Source: Ostrinia nubilalis (Eukaryota; Arthropoda; Insecta; Lepidoptera; Crambidae). Taken from it: 64,000 bases of DNA. Shown here piece after piece: positions 1 through 12,152 of this stretch (positions within the stretch are counted from its first letter, which is position 1; every line of letters starts with the position of its first letter). The position numbers and the translations under genes were made by a program. The notes below the pieces were generated by a model. The model saw nothing but the letters and a program-made list of their open reading frames with translations, did no database searches and was not told the origin of the DNA. The stretch spans positions 11,366,501-11,430,500 of the forward strand of contig NC_087098.1 of NCBI RefSeq assembly GCF_963855985.1, in the 5' to 3' direction.

Positions 1-3000
1 TGCTGAGTAATTATTTTGGTACGGTATTAGACTGTACCGTAACTTGAATTAGTGACGTAATTATACATGATTTCCTGTCCCTAAGAAGTGAAACTAGTAG
101 GCGAAATAATCTTTGAGTTAGAGGATAATTTTGTGTTGAGGCTTTAAATAGAATTCCGCAACACATCCGCAGAATCGGGCTGTTAATAATTCCATCTCGG
201 GCAGTTCCAATACTCGATCAATTATAGCCAAGCGTTTCGTCGCGGGCGTTCCGAGCCTGCATAAATTCAATTAGAGCTCTGCTAGCCACAATTCCCATTG
301 CCCGAAACACACATAACTGTATGGAATAATTGATCGGACGGAACCCTTTGAGGGCACATCTTTGAACAGCCCACGGAAGACGGCCATGACATCATACTTT
401 CGCATAAAAATATCGTTATGATGCAGTTTCAATAGGTCTAGAAAGGTTTGTGTGAAATAGTTGTACGAAATTTTATTTGAAGGACAAATCACTACAGATA
501 ATTGCAGATAAGCGTATGGCTACTTTAGCGAATGTAGAGACAGGTAGGAACCTGTCCTAACTAGAAAACAAATGCGTGACAAATATACCTAATAACCATG
601 AATGCATTTCAAGATAGCTAGGAAACAAAAACTAATATTATCTTAATCCGATAACTCAAGTGCACTTGCTGTTCTTTTTATGCTTTGTTCTTCGCCCGAT
701 CTGCTTATTTGTGTGTCACACGCCTTGAATGCCTTGTTTTGTCAAGTATATTTCACTGGATTTCACACTAGCGGATACGATAGGAGATAACCAGAATAAT
801 CTATCAATGACACTGATTCATTCATTTTATGATGTCACGCTGGTATGTAGGCACTGATCCACTGATACATAGTTTGATTATGTGCTCACGATGCTATTGT
901 TCATTTGCAATATTGAGCAACCAAATTGCTTCATGTATCCGAACAATATAATTATCACAAGGACGTATCTAGCAATAGCATAAGTGATGTAAATGATTTA
1001 AATATTTCAATCTTGGAAAAGGCAGATAGCGGACCGCAGGCGGCGACATCTCTACCCTCTATACCGCGTACGACATAATCTATTTATTAGTTCCAAGTCA
1101 GCAAGGAAGAGGCGAGCTCAGCACAACATAATCTTCGCCGCCCAGCGCGGCCGGCCCGTTTATTTATTTATGGAGATTATTATCGTGCGTAATAATTCAC
1201 TAAGTTTCAATTGCATAATGATGGCGGACAGCGCTACCAGCTCGGCGCTCTAGGCGAGTGCTACAGATTATCTTCCAGGGAAGACTATTATTAAACGAAC
1301 GGCCGTCAGAGCCAGCCGCCTCCGAGCTCCCAACCACTGTCGAACCGACTTGTAAGTGTTCGCTGCAATGATGTTAATTCGTGTTTATTTTTAATAGCAT
1401 GATGAACGCCCCATTCGGACTTATAGCTGACAACGAACTATCCGGCCGACGCGCAATCTACGCACACATCGAAATGTTACCGCTCGTTCATTTTTATCAG
1501 AATTCACTGAGCTCCGCGGAAGATGGATGCGTACTATGATAACATCATAAACTTTCTTTTAGTGAGAAAATTATATATGCAAATGATGATAGATCTTAGA
1601 ACTACGCAGAAGGGCTTAAAACCACATCCTTCATGATGAACGATGGTTATGCCAGTTGTGAAATTTGTTTATACCCAAAGCTTAAGATAACGGTAAACCT
1701 TTGGAAAACACAAAGATGTCGAAGAATATGTAAACACACTCGTATTGTAAGATAAAAACAATTGCGAACGAGAACAAGTGAGTACCAAATTATAAGCAGC
1801 CGTTTATCTCTGATCCATCAAGATCATTGATATCATCATCATTATCTATGAATTCGGGTCGACACAACAATAAATCAAACTGCGTAATTCACAATAGGTC
1901 ACATTACACTGCATAATTTCCCAACAGCATAAACATTCGCGTTTATTGAAATACGAGTAGTAGGTAGCGTTTAAACTAACTAGAGTAGAAAGGTAAATTG
2001 AAGCAAAAATAGACTCGGCAAAAAATATCACTGTACTTGATAGAGCGTCATTTGTCTGTGACAAATCATTTTAATGCGGGCGCAAAAACAATGAGTGGCA
2101 TTCGAAGAAAGAAAACACATAAATTCGCGACACAAAGAAAGTAGAAACTCGTACGCGTAATCAAACTTATCAAACAACCGCTCATCAACGCATCAAATGC
2201 TTACTTTTACCGATACGTATCAACTAATTGATGCCCTTTAAACATTTCAATAGATACAACGCACACAATGCTTAGGCGTGCGAGATTTATTACGAGCGAA
2301 CGATTCCGATTCCCATCTCTGCCTCAAAAGGTCCCGTTAGCTAAACAGATATTAATCATAATTTTCACTGACGCGACCTCTACTATTTCAGATAATAGTT
2401 ATTAACTCTTTTTAGCTGTTAAGCACGACTGTGTGTGGGCGACTTGGAGGCAGCTACTGGAAAATTGCTGTGTGACATCCACGGGTAATGGATTTAAAAC
2501 AGCTACGCGGAGACACTTCGAAATAGTGAAATAATCACTTCCTGCGCAATTACCCATAGAAACATTAGGGTGAACTAGCATGAGCATCGTCTTGTTACCA
2601 TACAGTGTGTTTTGCTGCATGGTTCTTATGGTGAAAGGCAGAGGGATCAGAACTCAGTGCGGACAGAAGCAAGACATCTATCATCGCTTCCGTATTATTT
2701 ATCATGCGGCCCTCTGAGGCGTATTGTGGAGCGGAAAGCACGATAGACATTGTTTTTGCGAAGACTCAATTTGTGACTTTGTAAATCAGCTTACAATGGA
2801 TGTTATAGGGAATGTTATGGAATATTGCTTGTTGAATAAAATTGTAGAGTTGTTTGTATATTTAGACACTAACAAACCTCAACTTCGTGATTAGCTTTGG
2901 TTCCAGATTCATGTACAAGCAATTTTGTTTTATAACTCTGTTTGAATCCCCTTGTACTGAACATACCGCATGTAAATTTCCATCAACATACGTTTCACTT

Positions 3001-4388
3001 GACCCTCGACTCGGTCCAGTTTCTCCGAGATTTATTCGAGATCAATTTAGAGACTCCAAAGGTTGTCATCCTTTAATAATTTCGAGCATGTCGAATGATG
3101 AACGCTCGTTGCGGCCACTTGATTTAATTGAGACAATCATCGGACAAGAACACGTTTGGTTTTGCCTGAACCTACTTTAAATACTGAGATTTTTATTCGA
3201 TTTAAATTGGCAGGAATTGCAAATTGAGTGGTCAGGTCAACCGCGGGTATCAACGGTGCGATGGTTTTAAAAAGAAACGTAAAAATATGAAATGGTATAG
3301 TAGCATTTTTAAGCGTTTGCATACCAAGATGTTATGTGGACTACAGTCGTAAAACTTTGAGAAATTAAGATTGCAAAGAAAATGTCTTTCTCATTTTCAT
3401 AAAGTAAACATTAAGAGCCATTTTACATTTTCGTGCGAATTTCTAAGATTTTGGAAGCATGAATTACTATCTTAAGCAACACCCAGAGATTATTTAATAA
3501 CTGCGAAAGATAGGTCAATCCTTGTTGTTGATCATTAATGAAACGGATTTACTAAAACTCTTTTGCTTAATTCACAGTGCCCCATCTCCCACAACCATTT
3601 TACGAAAAAATTGCCGCAGGCTCATTTTCAAAGTCCTGTATCTATTATTTATGCTCATATAATAAGCTTAAAAATATATAGTAATCATCGGACATATATT
3701 CTTGTAGTCCATTAATGAAATAGATTCTTGAATTTCATTACCATTATTGAGTAAAATCTAAAAATAATTTGGCAAATTTGAAGATTAACGTCACATTTTG
3801 ATCGTGGTTTTTGGTTTAAAAACACAGCATAAACTGCAATAAAAGTATCCCAAAATAAAGAATATTCATTGTAGAATTAATTTCTACAGTTATTGTTTAA
3901 ATATTAGTAACCACTTTGTCAAAATATTGATGTGAATATCAGTATAAATTACAATGCGCAAGCCGACATCGATTAGTATGGCGCGAGCGCCCGTCAAGGC
4001 AGGACCTGTGTCATTTTTCCCGCCGTGACGTTTACGTGCGTTCGTGTCGTAAAGCGGTGATTTGTACGGCGACCAAATACATTTGATACTATGCCGAGAG
4101 GCTGTTTCGAGTCGGCCGGCCGAGCAGAAATTGAAATGATGAATTTTAATTTCTTTGACGGATCTGGGTGTAACTATGTATAATATGTAGGTACCATGTA
4201 TTTAATTTAATAAATAAATTATAAAAAAAGTATATCCATTATGATAGCACCCTTAACACAAGCATATTGGTTGCCTACTTTTGGACTAGATGGCGCTGTA
4301 AAATTGTCCAAAGATTTGTTTATTTATTTATCCGCTTTGAGTTTTGTTTCGTGAAGAAGAAAAAGAAGCGTTTTGTTTTGTTGTTAAA
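1..4388. other. intergenic DNA, no gene recognised
   Basis: I see no convincing coding region here; the short open frames (72-97 codons) have no recognisable motif and lie in AT-rich sequence. One segment, about 1020-1400, is clearly richer in GC than its surroundings and mixes GC blocks with homeodomain-type AT motifs such as TAATAATT and TTTATTTATTTATGG. That pattern suits a regulatory island, but this is inference. A second small GC-richer patch lies at about 3960-4130. Confidence 0.5.
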
Positions 4389-5795
4389 TCTATACTAATA
4401 AAAGAGGAAAGATTTAATTGTTTGTTTGTTTGTTTGGAGGCAATAGGCTCCGAAAAAAATTTCTTTCACGATTTAGAATCCTAATTTTTTTCTATGTAGG
4501 CTGTAAAATATTTTCAAAAACTTTAGTCCAAAATCTTTGATAAATTTCGACGTTTAATAAATAAATTAGATAACATGTTAATACTTTTTTTTTCAGTACG
4601 ATTTTAGTACTTGTTTTTCAGAAATTCTACGATTTAACTAAACTTCTAAAGTGTTTATATTTTATGCATAATTTATTAACTTCTAAAATATACATATATC
4701 CTATTGATAGATGACGTGCTTCGTATTTTATTAAAATTATTACCTGACTAGGTTAAAAAGGTGTGGAATGTTATTTTGGAGATAACTTGGTTCCATAGAA
4801 ATATAGAGAGATGCTAAGTAATGCGCTGAGTTCGAAACTCAGTGTCGTATTAGAAATTCACACACACAAAGAAATCAAATTATGTGCTCATTATCCATTG
4901 CGGTATCAGTATTCAACGTTCGAATAATCTTTAGTACTATGCAAGCAATATAAACTGTTTACATAATGACGTCGCTACTGTCATCATTGCTTTCACAAGC
5001 AATATGTTCCAATTTGTCCCTTGTCACATTTCCCTTTAGTTTCTGTGATCTGTGCTTGTTTCTAAGTTGATATCAATGAAATATTCCTTAGTACTTTTGA
5101 TTTAAAATATTTTTTTTTATTTTGACACGTGTTTGAAAAATCAAGGTCAGATTACAATAAAATAACAAGTGAAAACGTAACATTGAATTGCAACTCGCAA
5201 TTTCGCAATATTGATGAGGAGATTCCATTGGAAAGTCTGTATTCATTCCTAGGATTCCCCTAACACCATCAAATTCAAGAGAATTCAAGAGAGTGCAGTT
5301 TCCCATCTCATGCTTAGGGACCACGGTTTAAAATAGTGTAGTTGCATAGAGCCTGCAACGGGCAACCGCGTGCGCAGCTGCTCATACTAATTTTCGATAC
5401 AAAAGCAAGTGTTGGCGCCCTCACGAGTTTTAGCGGAGTTCCATATGGTAGCGGGAGTAGACTTAATGGAAATCTATGCTTCTCCGACGACCAGTTGTAT
5501 GTGGAATACTCCAGAGTATGCGCACACAATAGCCTGGTGATTTTAGCACCTGAAGGAAAAACAAAAAAACATTGTTTACAAAGAAATCTGCGGCAGGTGT
5601 AGTGTTTTAATTTTGTTTTAGAAAGATCTCATAATTTTGTAAGTATTCAAATATTTAAACATAATGATGTGTAGATTTTATATCAAAAAATACATATAAT
5701 CATTTAACAAAATTAATTTTCTTAGAATATTTTAATTCTATAATGTAGAACCATTTTCCACTTCATCGCAGAAGAAGTCGCGGGCAAAAAGCTAG
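4389..5795 (+). mobile_element. non-autonomous Helitron-like element (Lep1 / (GTTT)n-associated type)
   Basis: The left end reads TCTATACTAATA directly after an A and is followed by an AAGAGGAAAG motif and a (GTTT)n tract at 4419-4436. The right end is GAAGTCGCGGGC followed by AAAAAGCTAG, ending in CTAG before a T. TC at the 5' end, CTRR at the 3' end, insertion between A and T, and no target duplication are the Helitron hallmarks. This end pair with the GTTT tract matches what I know of non-autonomous lepidopteran Helitrons. The 1.4-kb interior has no Rep/helicase coding region, so the element would depend on proteins made elsewhere. Two open frames around 5314-5602 face each other and show no known domain. 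The exact left boundary is firm; the interior may hold other old insertions. Confidence 0.7.
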
Positions 5796-6114
5796 TATGA
5801 AATATGTAGTATTTATAGAAATTTAGTTTGTCACAGATCGTCATAAATTATAGCCTATACATTGTTATTCTGGTCGACGCCAGGGATGGATGAGCGTCGC
5901 TGTCGCTGGCGACAGGGTCTTCTGGTTCAGGGTTCATGGCGTAGGTCTCAGGCAAAATGAAATCCACTCGTAGAAATTAATAAACTCAGTGTATTAACGA
6001 AAATAATTACACACAGCACTAGAGTCGTATCGGAACTGAGTGAACCAAAGGTCTTGCGATAGGAACGTCCGACCCGAGTGATAGTTGAACACAGACTGCC
6101 TAGTACTGCTGTAC

Positions 6115-6215
6115 TGTACTGTAAAGTTTCATCAAAATCTGTTCAGTGGTTTTTGCGTGAAAGTGTAACAAACATCCAGACATCCACACAAACTTTCGTA
6201 TTTATAATATTAGTA
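6115..6215 (+). mobile_element. LINE (RTE-type) 3' end remnant
   Basis: The stretch beginning AAGTTTCATCAAAATCTG, continuing through GTTTTTGCGTGAAAG and AACAAACATCCAGACATCC, and ending TTTATAATATTAGTAAGA is the familiar 3' terminus of RTE-like LINEs or derived SINEs in moths. No reverse transcriptase coding is attached, so it is a short tail fragment. The preceding 5880-6110 is moderately GC-rich and I do not recognise it. Confidence 0.6.
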
Positions 6216-6294
6216 AGACTAGTAAAAAGTAAGATAGTAAGATGAATTATTTTAGTTATTTGTTTACTTATAATAATATTTATTTATTTATTTC

Positions 6295-6430
6295 TTAGCT
6301 CTGTCTGATAATGGATCTGGAGGAGATGGAATGGCCACCTCCGTAACAAAACAATAGAACCATATGGAGTTTGGGCTTGTGTGATTCGCCTTGACGAATA
6401 TTTCGTATCCAGGGTCCGATGATGGAGCTG
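6295..6430 (+). repeat. dispersed repeat, copy 1 (related copy at 23090-23235)
   Basis: The segment contains CTGATAATGGATCTGGAGG, a GGCCACCTCCG block, GAGTTTGGGCTTGTG and ATCCAGGGTCC in the same order as a second segment at about 23100-23230, at roughly 70-75% similarity by eye. Such blocks are common in moth genomes as decayed copies of an abundant repeat. No coding capacity is seen. Confidence 0.6.
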
Positions 6431-6615
6431 TAAGGGGGCAGATTTTTTTTTCACTATGTGACTGTCTTTATTTTGTACTTAATATATTTTACATATTATA
6501 CCTATTCGTGTTTCATTATTCGTATCCAGGGTCCGATGATGGAGCTGTAAGGGGGCAGATTTATTTTTCACTATGTGACTGTCTTTATTTTGTACTTAAT
6601 ATATATTTTACATAT
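6402..6615 (+). repeat. 117-bp tandem duplication, second copy broken by the LTR element
   Basis: TTCGTATCCAGGGTCCGATG recurs with a spacing of 117 bp (6402 and 6519) and the copies agree closely through TTTTACATAT. The rest of the second copy, TATACCTATTCGTG and so on, is found at 12130-12152 on the far side of the LTR element. The tandem duplication therefore existed before the LTR element inserted. Confidence 0.8.
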
Positions 6616-6795
6616 TGTAAATGTGCACACTGGCTCACCGTCACACCAAGCGTCTCACTGCGGCACGTCCGTACTCGTCGGCGTCTGCCGTACGACTGAC
6701 TCGTCCCACTCGTAACGACGTCACGTGACTGCCTATCACTTGTGTACGTGAGACAGCGTATTGTATCTATCTAGTACGTAGATACAAACACTACA
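6616..6795 (-). repeat. LTR, 3' LTR with respect to the minus-strand element
   Basis: The 180-bp terminal repeat matches 11945-12124 with no difference that I can see. On the minus strand it starts TGTAGTGTTTG and ends GCACATTTACA. It contains a TCACGTGA palindrome (6721-6728), an E-box of the bHLH-zip type, preceded by ACGACG, which may serve as an LTR enhancer site (inference). Confidence 0.9.
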
Positions 6796-6808
6796 TCCCT
6801 TCCTTGTT
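6796..6808 (-). other. polypurine tract of the LTR element
   Basis: On the minus strand the bases just before the LTR read AACAAGGAAGGGA, a purine-rich run in the position where plus-strand DNA synthesis is primed in LTR retrotransposons. It supports the minus orientation. Confidence 0.6.
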
Positions 6809-7069
6809 AATAAATTTTAATGAAAGTTTTTGTCAAGTAAATGTAAGGTTAATTATTGTAATAGAAGTATGGAAAAGATCGCTATACCGCGATAACACCG
6901 ACTGAATTATTGTACTCATACGTCTCACTCTCTTTTTTTTTTTTTTCTTTTAATATCTATTATACATTACTTTAATAAACATCCAATTTCAGTTACGTTC
7001 AATTAATGCAAATAAGTTAATTTGAATTTAGTAAACAACAAGGCTACCTAACAGATCCGGGTTACATCC

Positions 7070-7633
7070 CATTTAAAGGGTATCAGTTGCCTGAAAAAAA
7101 ATACATCCAATTTAGTGGATATCATAGGTACATCCAATTTAATGGACATCATGGTACATCCAATTTAATGGATATCAGGGTACATTCAATGTAATGGATA
7201 TCAGGGTACGTCCAATTTAATGGATATCAAGGGTACATCCAATTGAATGGATATCAGGGTACATCCAATTTAATGGATATCATGGTACGTCCAATTTAAT
7301 GGATATCAGATATCAGGGTACATCCAATTTAATGGATATCAGGGTACGTCCAATTTAATGGATATCACGGGTACATCCAATTTAATGGATATCAGGGTAC
7401 ATCCAATTTAATGGATATCACGGGTACATCCAATTGAATGGATATCAGGGTACATCCAATTTAATGGATATCAAAAAAATACATCCAATTTAATGGATAT
7501 CACAGGTACATCCAATTAAATGGATATCAGGGTTCATCCAATTTAATGGATATCAGTGTACATCCAATTGAATGGATATCAGGGTACATCCAATTTAATG
7601 GATATCAGTGTACATTCAATTGAATGAGCATCA
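7070..7633. repeat. array of about 21 short palindromic tandem repeats
   Basis: About 21 units of 26-28 bp share the core ATCCAATTTAATGGAT followed by ATCAGGGTAC or a close variant. Each core can pair ATCCA with TGGAT. Variation is concentrated in the linker (AGGG, ACGGG, ATGG, AAAAAAA) and in the loop (ATTTAAT, ATTGAAT, ATTAAAT). The last copy changes both arms together to ATTCAATTGAAT, which keeps the palindrome. The array lies inside the LTR element, near the 3' end of its transcript. Confidence 0.9.
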
Positions 7634-8499
7634 AGCGATGATCTCTTCTCTTGTCGGCGTCAGGAGTGAAAGTCAGTTCGATCCATCTTGCTATGATCAT
7701 TATGGCTCTGCGGAAACGCGTCCAACGGTGATGTGCCGATTCGCCTCCAGGTGCCGCGCCCGTATTCCAGTTTAGTGCACGCGCTCACGACTGTCTGCAA
7801 CACGGCCATCCTGCGCGACATGCGTCCTCGTATGTTCCTTTGAAAAACTAAGAAGCCAGCCAGTATCCGCTCGGCCAATCTTTCTTCATGAAATATAAAA
7901 TATGTATGCTTTCAGAGCAAGAAAACTAAACTTTTAGTACCTACTACTAGTTACTCTTTCAAATAAAACCCATCTAACTAAATATCTTATGTTACTAACT
8001 TGTAACCATAGCCTATTTTAAGCTACTTAGCTTTTACGATTCCAATCAATTACTAATAACAATTCCAATTAATTGTAACATTGAAGATCACTGAGATCCA
8101 CAAATCATTGAGCAAAATTACCAAAATTTTCTCTAAAATATCAATTAAACAACAGTGGCCTAATTCACGTATTTTGACACATCGTCCGACGTCCTAATGA
8201 AAACAGTTCTAAATCGATAGGATCCCAACTCAGCGGTTTGTCATTTGACGTTTAATCACTTGAACCAAATTTCAAAATAGTTAATAGGTGAATACTGCCG
8301 AGACTACGATTGAATACGCATAAAAACGAAATCAAAACAAAATCGGGCGATTAACACGTGAATACGAAAAGTGACACCAGCGATCAAATCGCTTGCATGC
8401 CGTTGAAGTTTTGTTACGTGAATACGGCTACAGGCTCGGGAACCTAAGTCAACCAGTCAAACAGTCAATGGCTTTATGATCTTTGCTAAACACAGCAAG

Positions 8500-8895
8500 A
8501 TCCGACTGCACCACCCAGAAGTATCTCACCTCAGAACATCTCCCCTTTTCGCTCGCAGCTTGGTTGGCTTCCCATCAGACAGCGTAGATATCTTCGTTCA
8601 CTTTGTATGCTTCATTCGATTCTCTCCAATCCTGACTCTCCATCTTATTTAAAAGATAAATTTCAGTACCTCCACTCCACTCACAATAGAAATCTTCGCT
8701 CTAGTCAGACTCTTCAGCCTTGCCACCCCTCATCATAGCACCGGCTTCATGTCCAACTCTTTCCTAGTCTCCGCTGTACCGCCTTACTCTTTCTACATGA
8801 CCCGTGGTTGACTGGCAGAGAATGCCATCCGGCATTAAGTCCGCCACAGTGCATTGTTAGTTTGTGTGCTGAAGTTTAAATAAATAAATAAATAT
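8500..8895 (+). mobile_element. decayed LINE 3' portion with AAATA-type tail
   Basis: The sequence GAATGCCATCCGGCATTAAG followed by TCCGCC, then GTGTGCTGAAGTTTAAATAAATAAATA, given here in parts, is a standard 3' terminus of lepidopteran LINEs. The upstream 300 bp looks like a degraded end of a reverse-transcriptase frame, with no intact reading frame. It lies inside the LTR element. A block beginning CAGCAAGATCCGACT occurs at about 8501 and again at about 9002, so part of the interior is duplicated. Confidence 0.5.
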
Positions 8896-11800
8896 CGCAC
8901 TACCGAATTCCAACTGGCTACTCAGGGCAAACACCACCCTCTACCAGAATACAGCCACAATATTCTAGTACAGTCTCCCCTCTTAAGACCTTACTACTCA
9001 GCAAGATCCGACTAAACCACCCAGAAGTACCGTACTATTGCACCACACTATCCGCAGATACCACAGGCAAACACTTATTTCTACCGAGCTACGCTACGGC
9101 ATCCTGGTACAGTCTCCAACCCAACGAATTGAGAACATCCAATCCAACTATTCTTTACTTACAATTACAAAGATACTGGGCCCTCAGGCATCTTCCTATC
9201 ACGGTCATGTTGCACACTCAATACACGCTTGTTATTAGGAATCCCAAACACAAACTACGTTCTCCAAATCGCCTGCCAAGCGCGAAGACTTATGACAAAA
9301 CCTTGCACCAAAGTGGAAGAGGCTGCTGGTCTATACCAGCAGCAGACCTCAAAGGTCTGTTGATGATGATGATAAGAGGATATAAATTATTGAATCGTTT
9401 AATGTAAATCCGCAGGTGCTCTTTACGCTCATTATTCTAGCGCTTAAGCAATGTTTATAGCTAATGTTTTATCAGTTTATTTCTAGTATAAATCATTTAA
9501 TTGATAATTAGCATATTTATCAGTAAATGAATTGTAATTCTTAACGAAAATAACGTTCTTCTTAAACCAGAAACCGTGAGGGACTTCAAAGATTTAAAAC
9601 TATCATATTTTACTTGTGTGTAATCTTGTAGTTGTATTGTAATTTACTAACGTAGATTCTAAGAACTTTGTTACTAATACTTTTACGGCCCATGCTTGAA
9701 ATAAATAACTTTTATTTTAGTTATTCAAGGGTATTTGAAACTTTATCGATGAATCTCAAAATTATGCCTGATTTCGGGATTCAATTTAAGCTTATTTAAG
9801 AAAATATTATTGTGTGTAAAACATTCTTTTCTTAAATATTTCAAACTTAAAAGGAATGTACAAGTACCAAAATATCAAGTAGTATCTTCCTGCCTATATA
9901 CAATTAAGTGCTGTTGAAGTATTGTTTAATAAATAAAATTAAATATGTTGTAAACCATTTTCATTTATGAAATAAAACATTTCATTTTTCATTTTCACTT
10001 TTTATTCCCAATTCAACATTAAACAAATTATATGCAAGATAAGTAAACATTTTATTCTTTAGGTACTCATCAGATTTTAGAGCGCTGACAACTAAAACTG
10101 TTGCATTTATTTTCACTCCACTAATACTTTTCCTTTTTTTTTTTCATAGTAAGTATTCCCATTGAATTACATTTAAAGAACATTGAATAATTAATTAAAC
10201 TAATTTAATTTACATTTAACATTTACAGTAAACATTATACCGCTTTATCCAATTTAATGAAAACATTTTTTTTTTCACACATACAATTTTACGACTTGCT
10301 CAAATTGCCTAAGGTGGATGTCATACACACCAGCCTGTCGGGTGACTAATCCAACTACGAGCCACTTACACATCGGGCAACTCGTCCTTATAAGTGTTCT
10401 ACGGCTAGCGTTGTTCCATCAAATATTCTTAACACAATGCCGGTGACCCCATACTAAATTACACGGTCATTAATTCAATGAATTAATTAAACAACGATAA
10501 AGGTGGTCAATATACGCACATATTATCATTGCTAAAAATGTGTTAAGTATGATTTTTATCAGATTAAAATTGCCCTATGTTTGTATTGCCCTATGGCACC
10601 AGATGTCTTTTGTAAACTATGTTTTGAGTAGTTAAATATACTGCCGCTATCGTAAAATGCCTCCAAAAACAAATCGTTTTCTATTAAATGCCCAAAAGAA
10701 AAAAAACGAATAATATTGGTAAATAAACATCAAAGGAACCCTGGCGGAACCGCCACCAACAAGCCCGGACCAAACTCAGAATCTGTCACTATGGATATCC
10801 TCAGGGGAAGCATCCATCTAGCAGACAACGTCCTCTGGCTAAACGCAAGTTCTACCCTGCTGGGACCGCGCTCTTGTAGAAAGATCTTAGATTCGATTGC
10901 TTACCTTGAATATTCAAAACGATTACAAATTACCATCTGTTCCATCCGATCGATTTTCATTGTTTTATTTGCAGCACAATAAGAGCAATGAATGCTATAT
11001 GAAATGGTGACAATCCACTAGTAGGCCTTCAAAGAAGCGCTTCATGACTCCACCCGTGAAGTCACGGTGAGAGCCAGTGACAACAACACTTATTTCTGTG
11101 TCCAAATGACGATAATATTTCTGAGGTAACCAGATCAGTCATGCGGCTTAGACTAGATTTATGTGAAAACAAGACTGGCGAGCCAGACTCCACCATCATT
11201 GTTTAAATTACTACTTAAGAACTATAAAAGGACTCCCTTTTCACCAATTCTTCCACCTGTACCGGACCCCGTTGACCAATTGCTGGATCCACTTTTAATT
11301 GTGCAATATAATACTACAAATATACCGCCGCAGAACGTTATTCGATTCTTTCTTTTTATAAATACCGAATGCTGGGACGCCGTCGACATTAACAGCGTTT
11401 AACTTCATGTGAGTAGGTATGTCTATTCTCATACATAAAGTACTAAGTTATACGTTAAAAATCTAGACAAACTGAGTGGGTAGAAGTAGTTTATGTTATA
11501 AACAACATTAAAATTCGTAGATACGCTTTACCATAGGTCTGATTACTTTTCTTTTTATTTATTTTTATTTTATTTTGTTTTGGCCGATTTCTGCTGAATA
11601 CTTATTTATTTCTAATATCGCTACTTATTATCACCAATCACTTTATTGCTATTTTCAAGCTGATAATAAGTATGTATTTCTAATAAAATCTGATTTTATA
11701 ATGATAAAAACCAAAATGTTTTCGCCTGCTAACTTGACTATTCTCATACAACAAAATAATTATGCCCTTTCCAAAGCAGAATAATCGTTATTTTATCCAT

Positions 11801-11930
11801 AACTCGATGAAATCAGACACATTACTGAACTTTAATTATTATGGCAGGTTTGTTACAAATTAATTATTATTTCAAAATATGTATTTTACTGACCTTTTAT
11901 TTTCCTTATTTTTCAAAAAATGTGTATTTA
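8896..11930. other. non-coding interior of the LTR element
   Basis: No long reading frame is present on either strand. A GATGATGATGAT tract at about 9361 follows CAGCAGACCTCAAAGG and resembles a LINE or SINE tail. Small frames at 10716-10982 and 11163-11402 contain short GC-richer stretches but no domain I recognise, and the first lacks an ATG start. Confidence 0.4.
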
Positions 11931-11942
11931 TCCTCGTCGCCA
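11931..11942 (-). other. candidate primer binding site of the LTR element
   Basis: The minus strand reads TGGCGACGAGGA two bases inside the LTR at 11945. A TGGCGAC-type site right after the LTR is usual in gypsy-group elements and is complementary to the 3' end of a tRNA. I have not assigned the tRNA. Confidence 0.55.
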
Positions 11943-11944
11943 CT

Positions 11945-12124
11945 TGTAAATGTGCACACTGGCTCACCGTCACACCAAGCGTCTCACTGCGGCACGTCCG
12001 TACTCGTCGGCGTCTGCCGTACGACTGACTCGTCCCACTCGTAACGACGTCACGTGACTGCCTATCACTTGTGTACGTGAGACAGCGTATTGTATCTATC
12101 TAGTACGTAGATACAAACACTACA
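11945..12124 (-). repeat. LTR, 5' LTR with respect to the minus-strand element
   Basis: This is the partner of 6616-6795 and appears identical over 180 bp. It is followed by CATAT (12125-12129), the target duplication that also precedes the other LTR (6611-6615). Confidence 0.9.
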
Positions 12125-12152
12125 CATATTATACCTATTCGTGTTTCATTAT

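Larger units (their letters stand above)
6616..12124 (-). mobile_element. LTR retrotransposon without gag-pol (LARD-like), gypsy-type ends, minus strand
   Basis: Two direct 180-bp repeats, 6616-6795 and 11945-12124, bound a 5.1-kb interior. They begin TG and end CA, and the 5-bp sequence CATAT is present just outside both ends, so this is a complete insertion. The orientation is minus: next to the right LTR the minus strand reads AGTGGCGACGAGGA, a tRNA-primer-site-like sequence seen in gypsy-group elements, and next to the left LTR it reads AAGGAAGGGA, a polypurine tract. The interior shows no Gag, protease, reverse transcriptase or integrase on either strand. It holds a palindromic tandem array (7070-7633), a small minus-strand open frame at 7660-7878 without a recognised domain, and a LINE tail (about 8500-8895). 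Its proteins would have to be supplied in trans. LTR identity suggests recent insertion. Confidence 0.8.

Noticed and set aside
7070..7633. Regularly spaced repeats that could be mistaken for a CRISPR array
   Set aside because: Linkers are only about 5-10 bp and similar to each other, there are no cas genes, and the context is an insect LTR retroelement.
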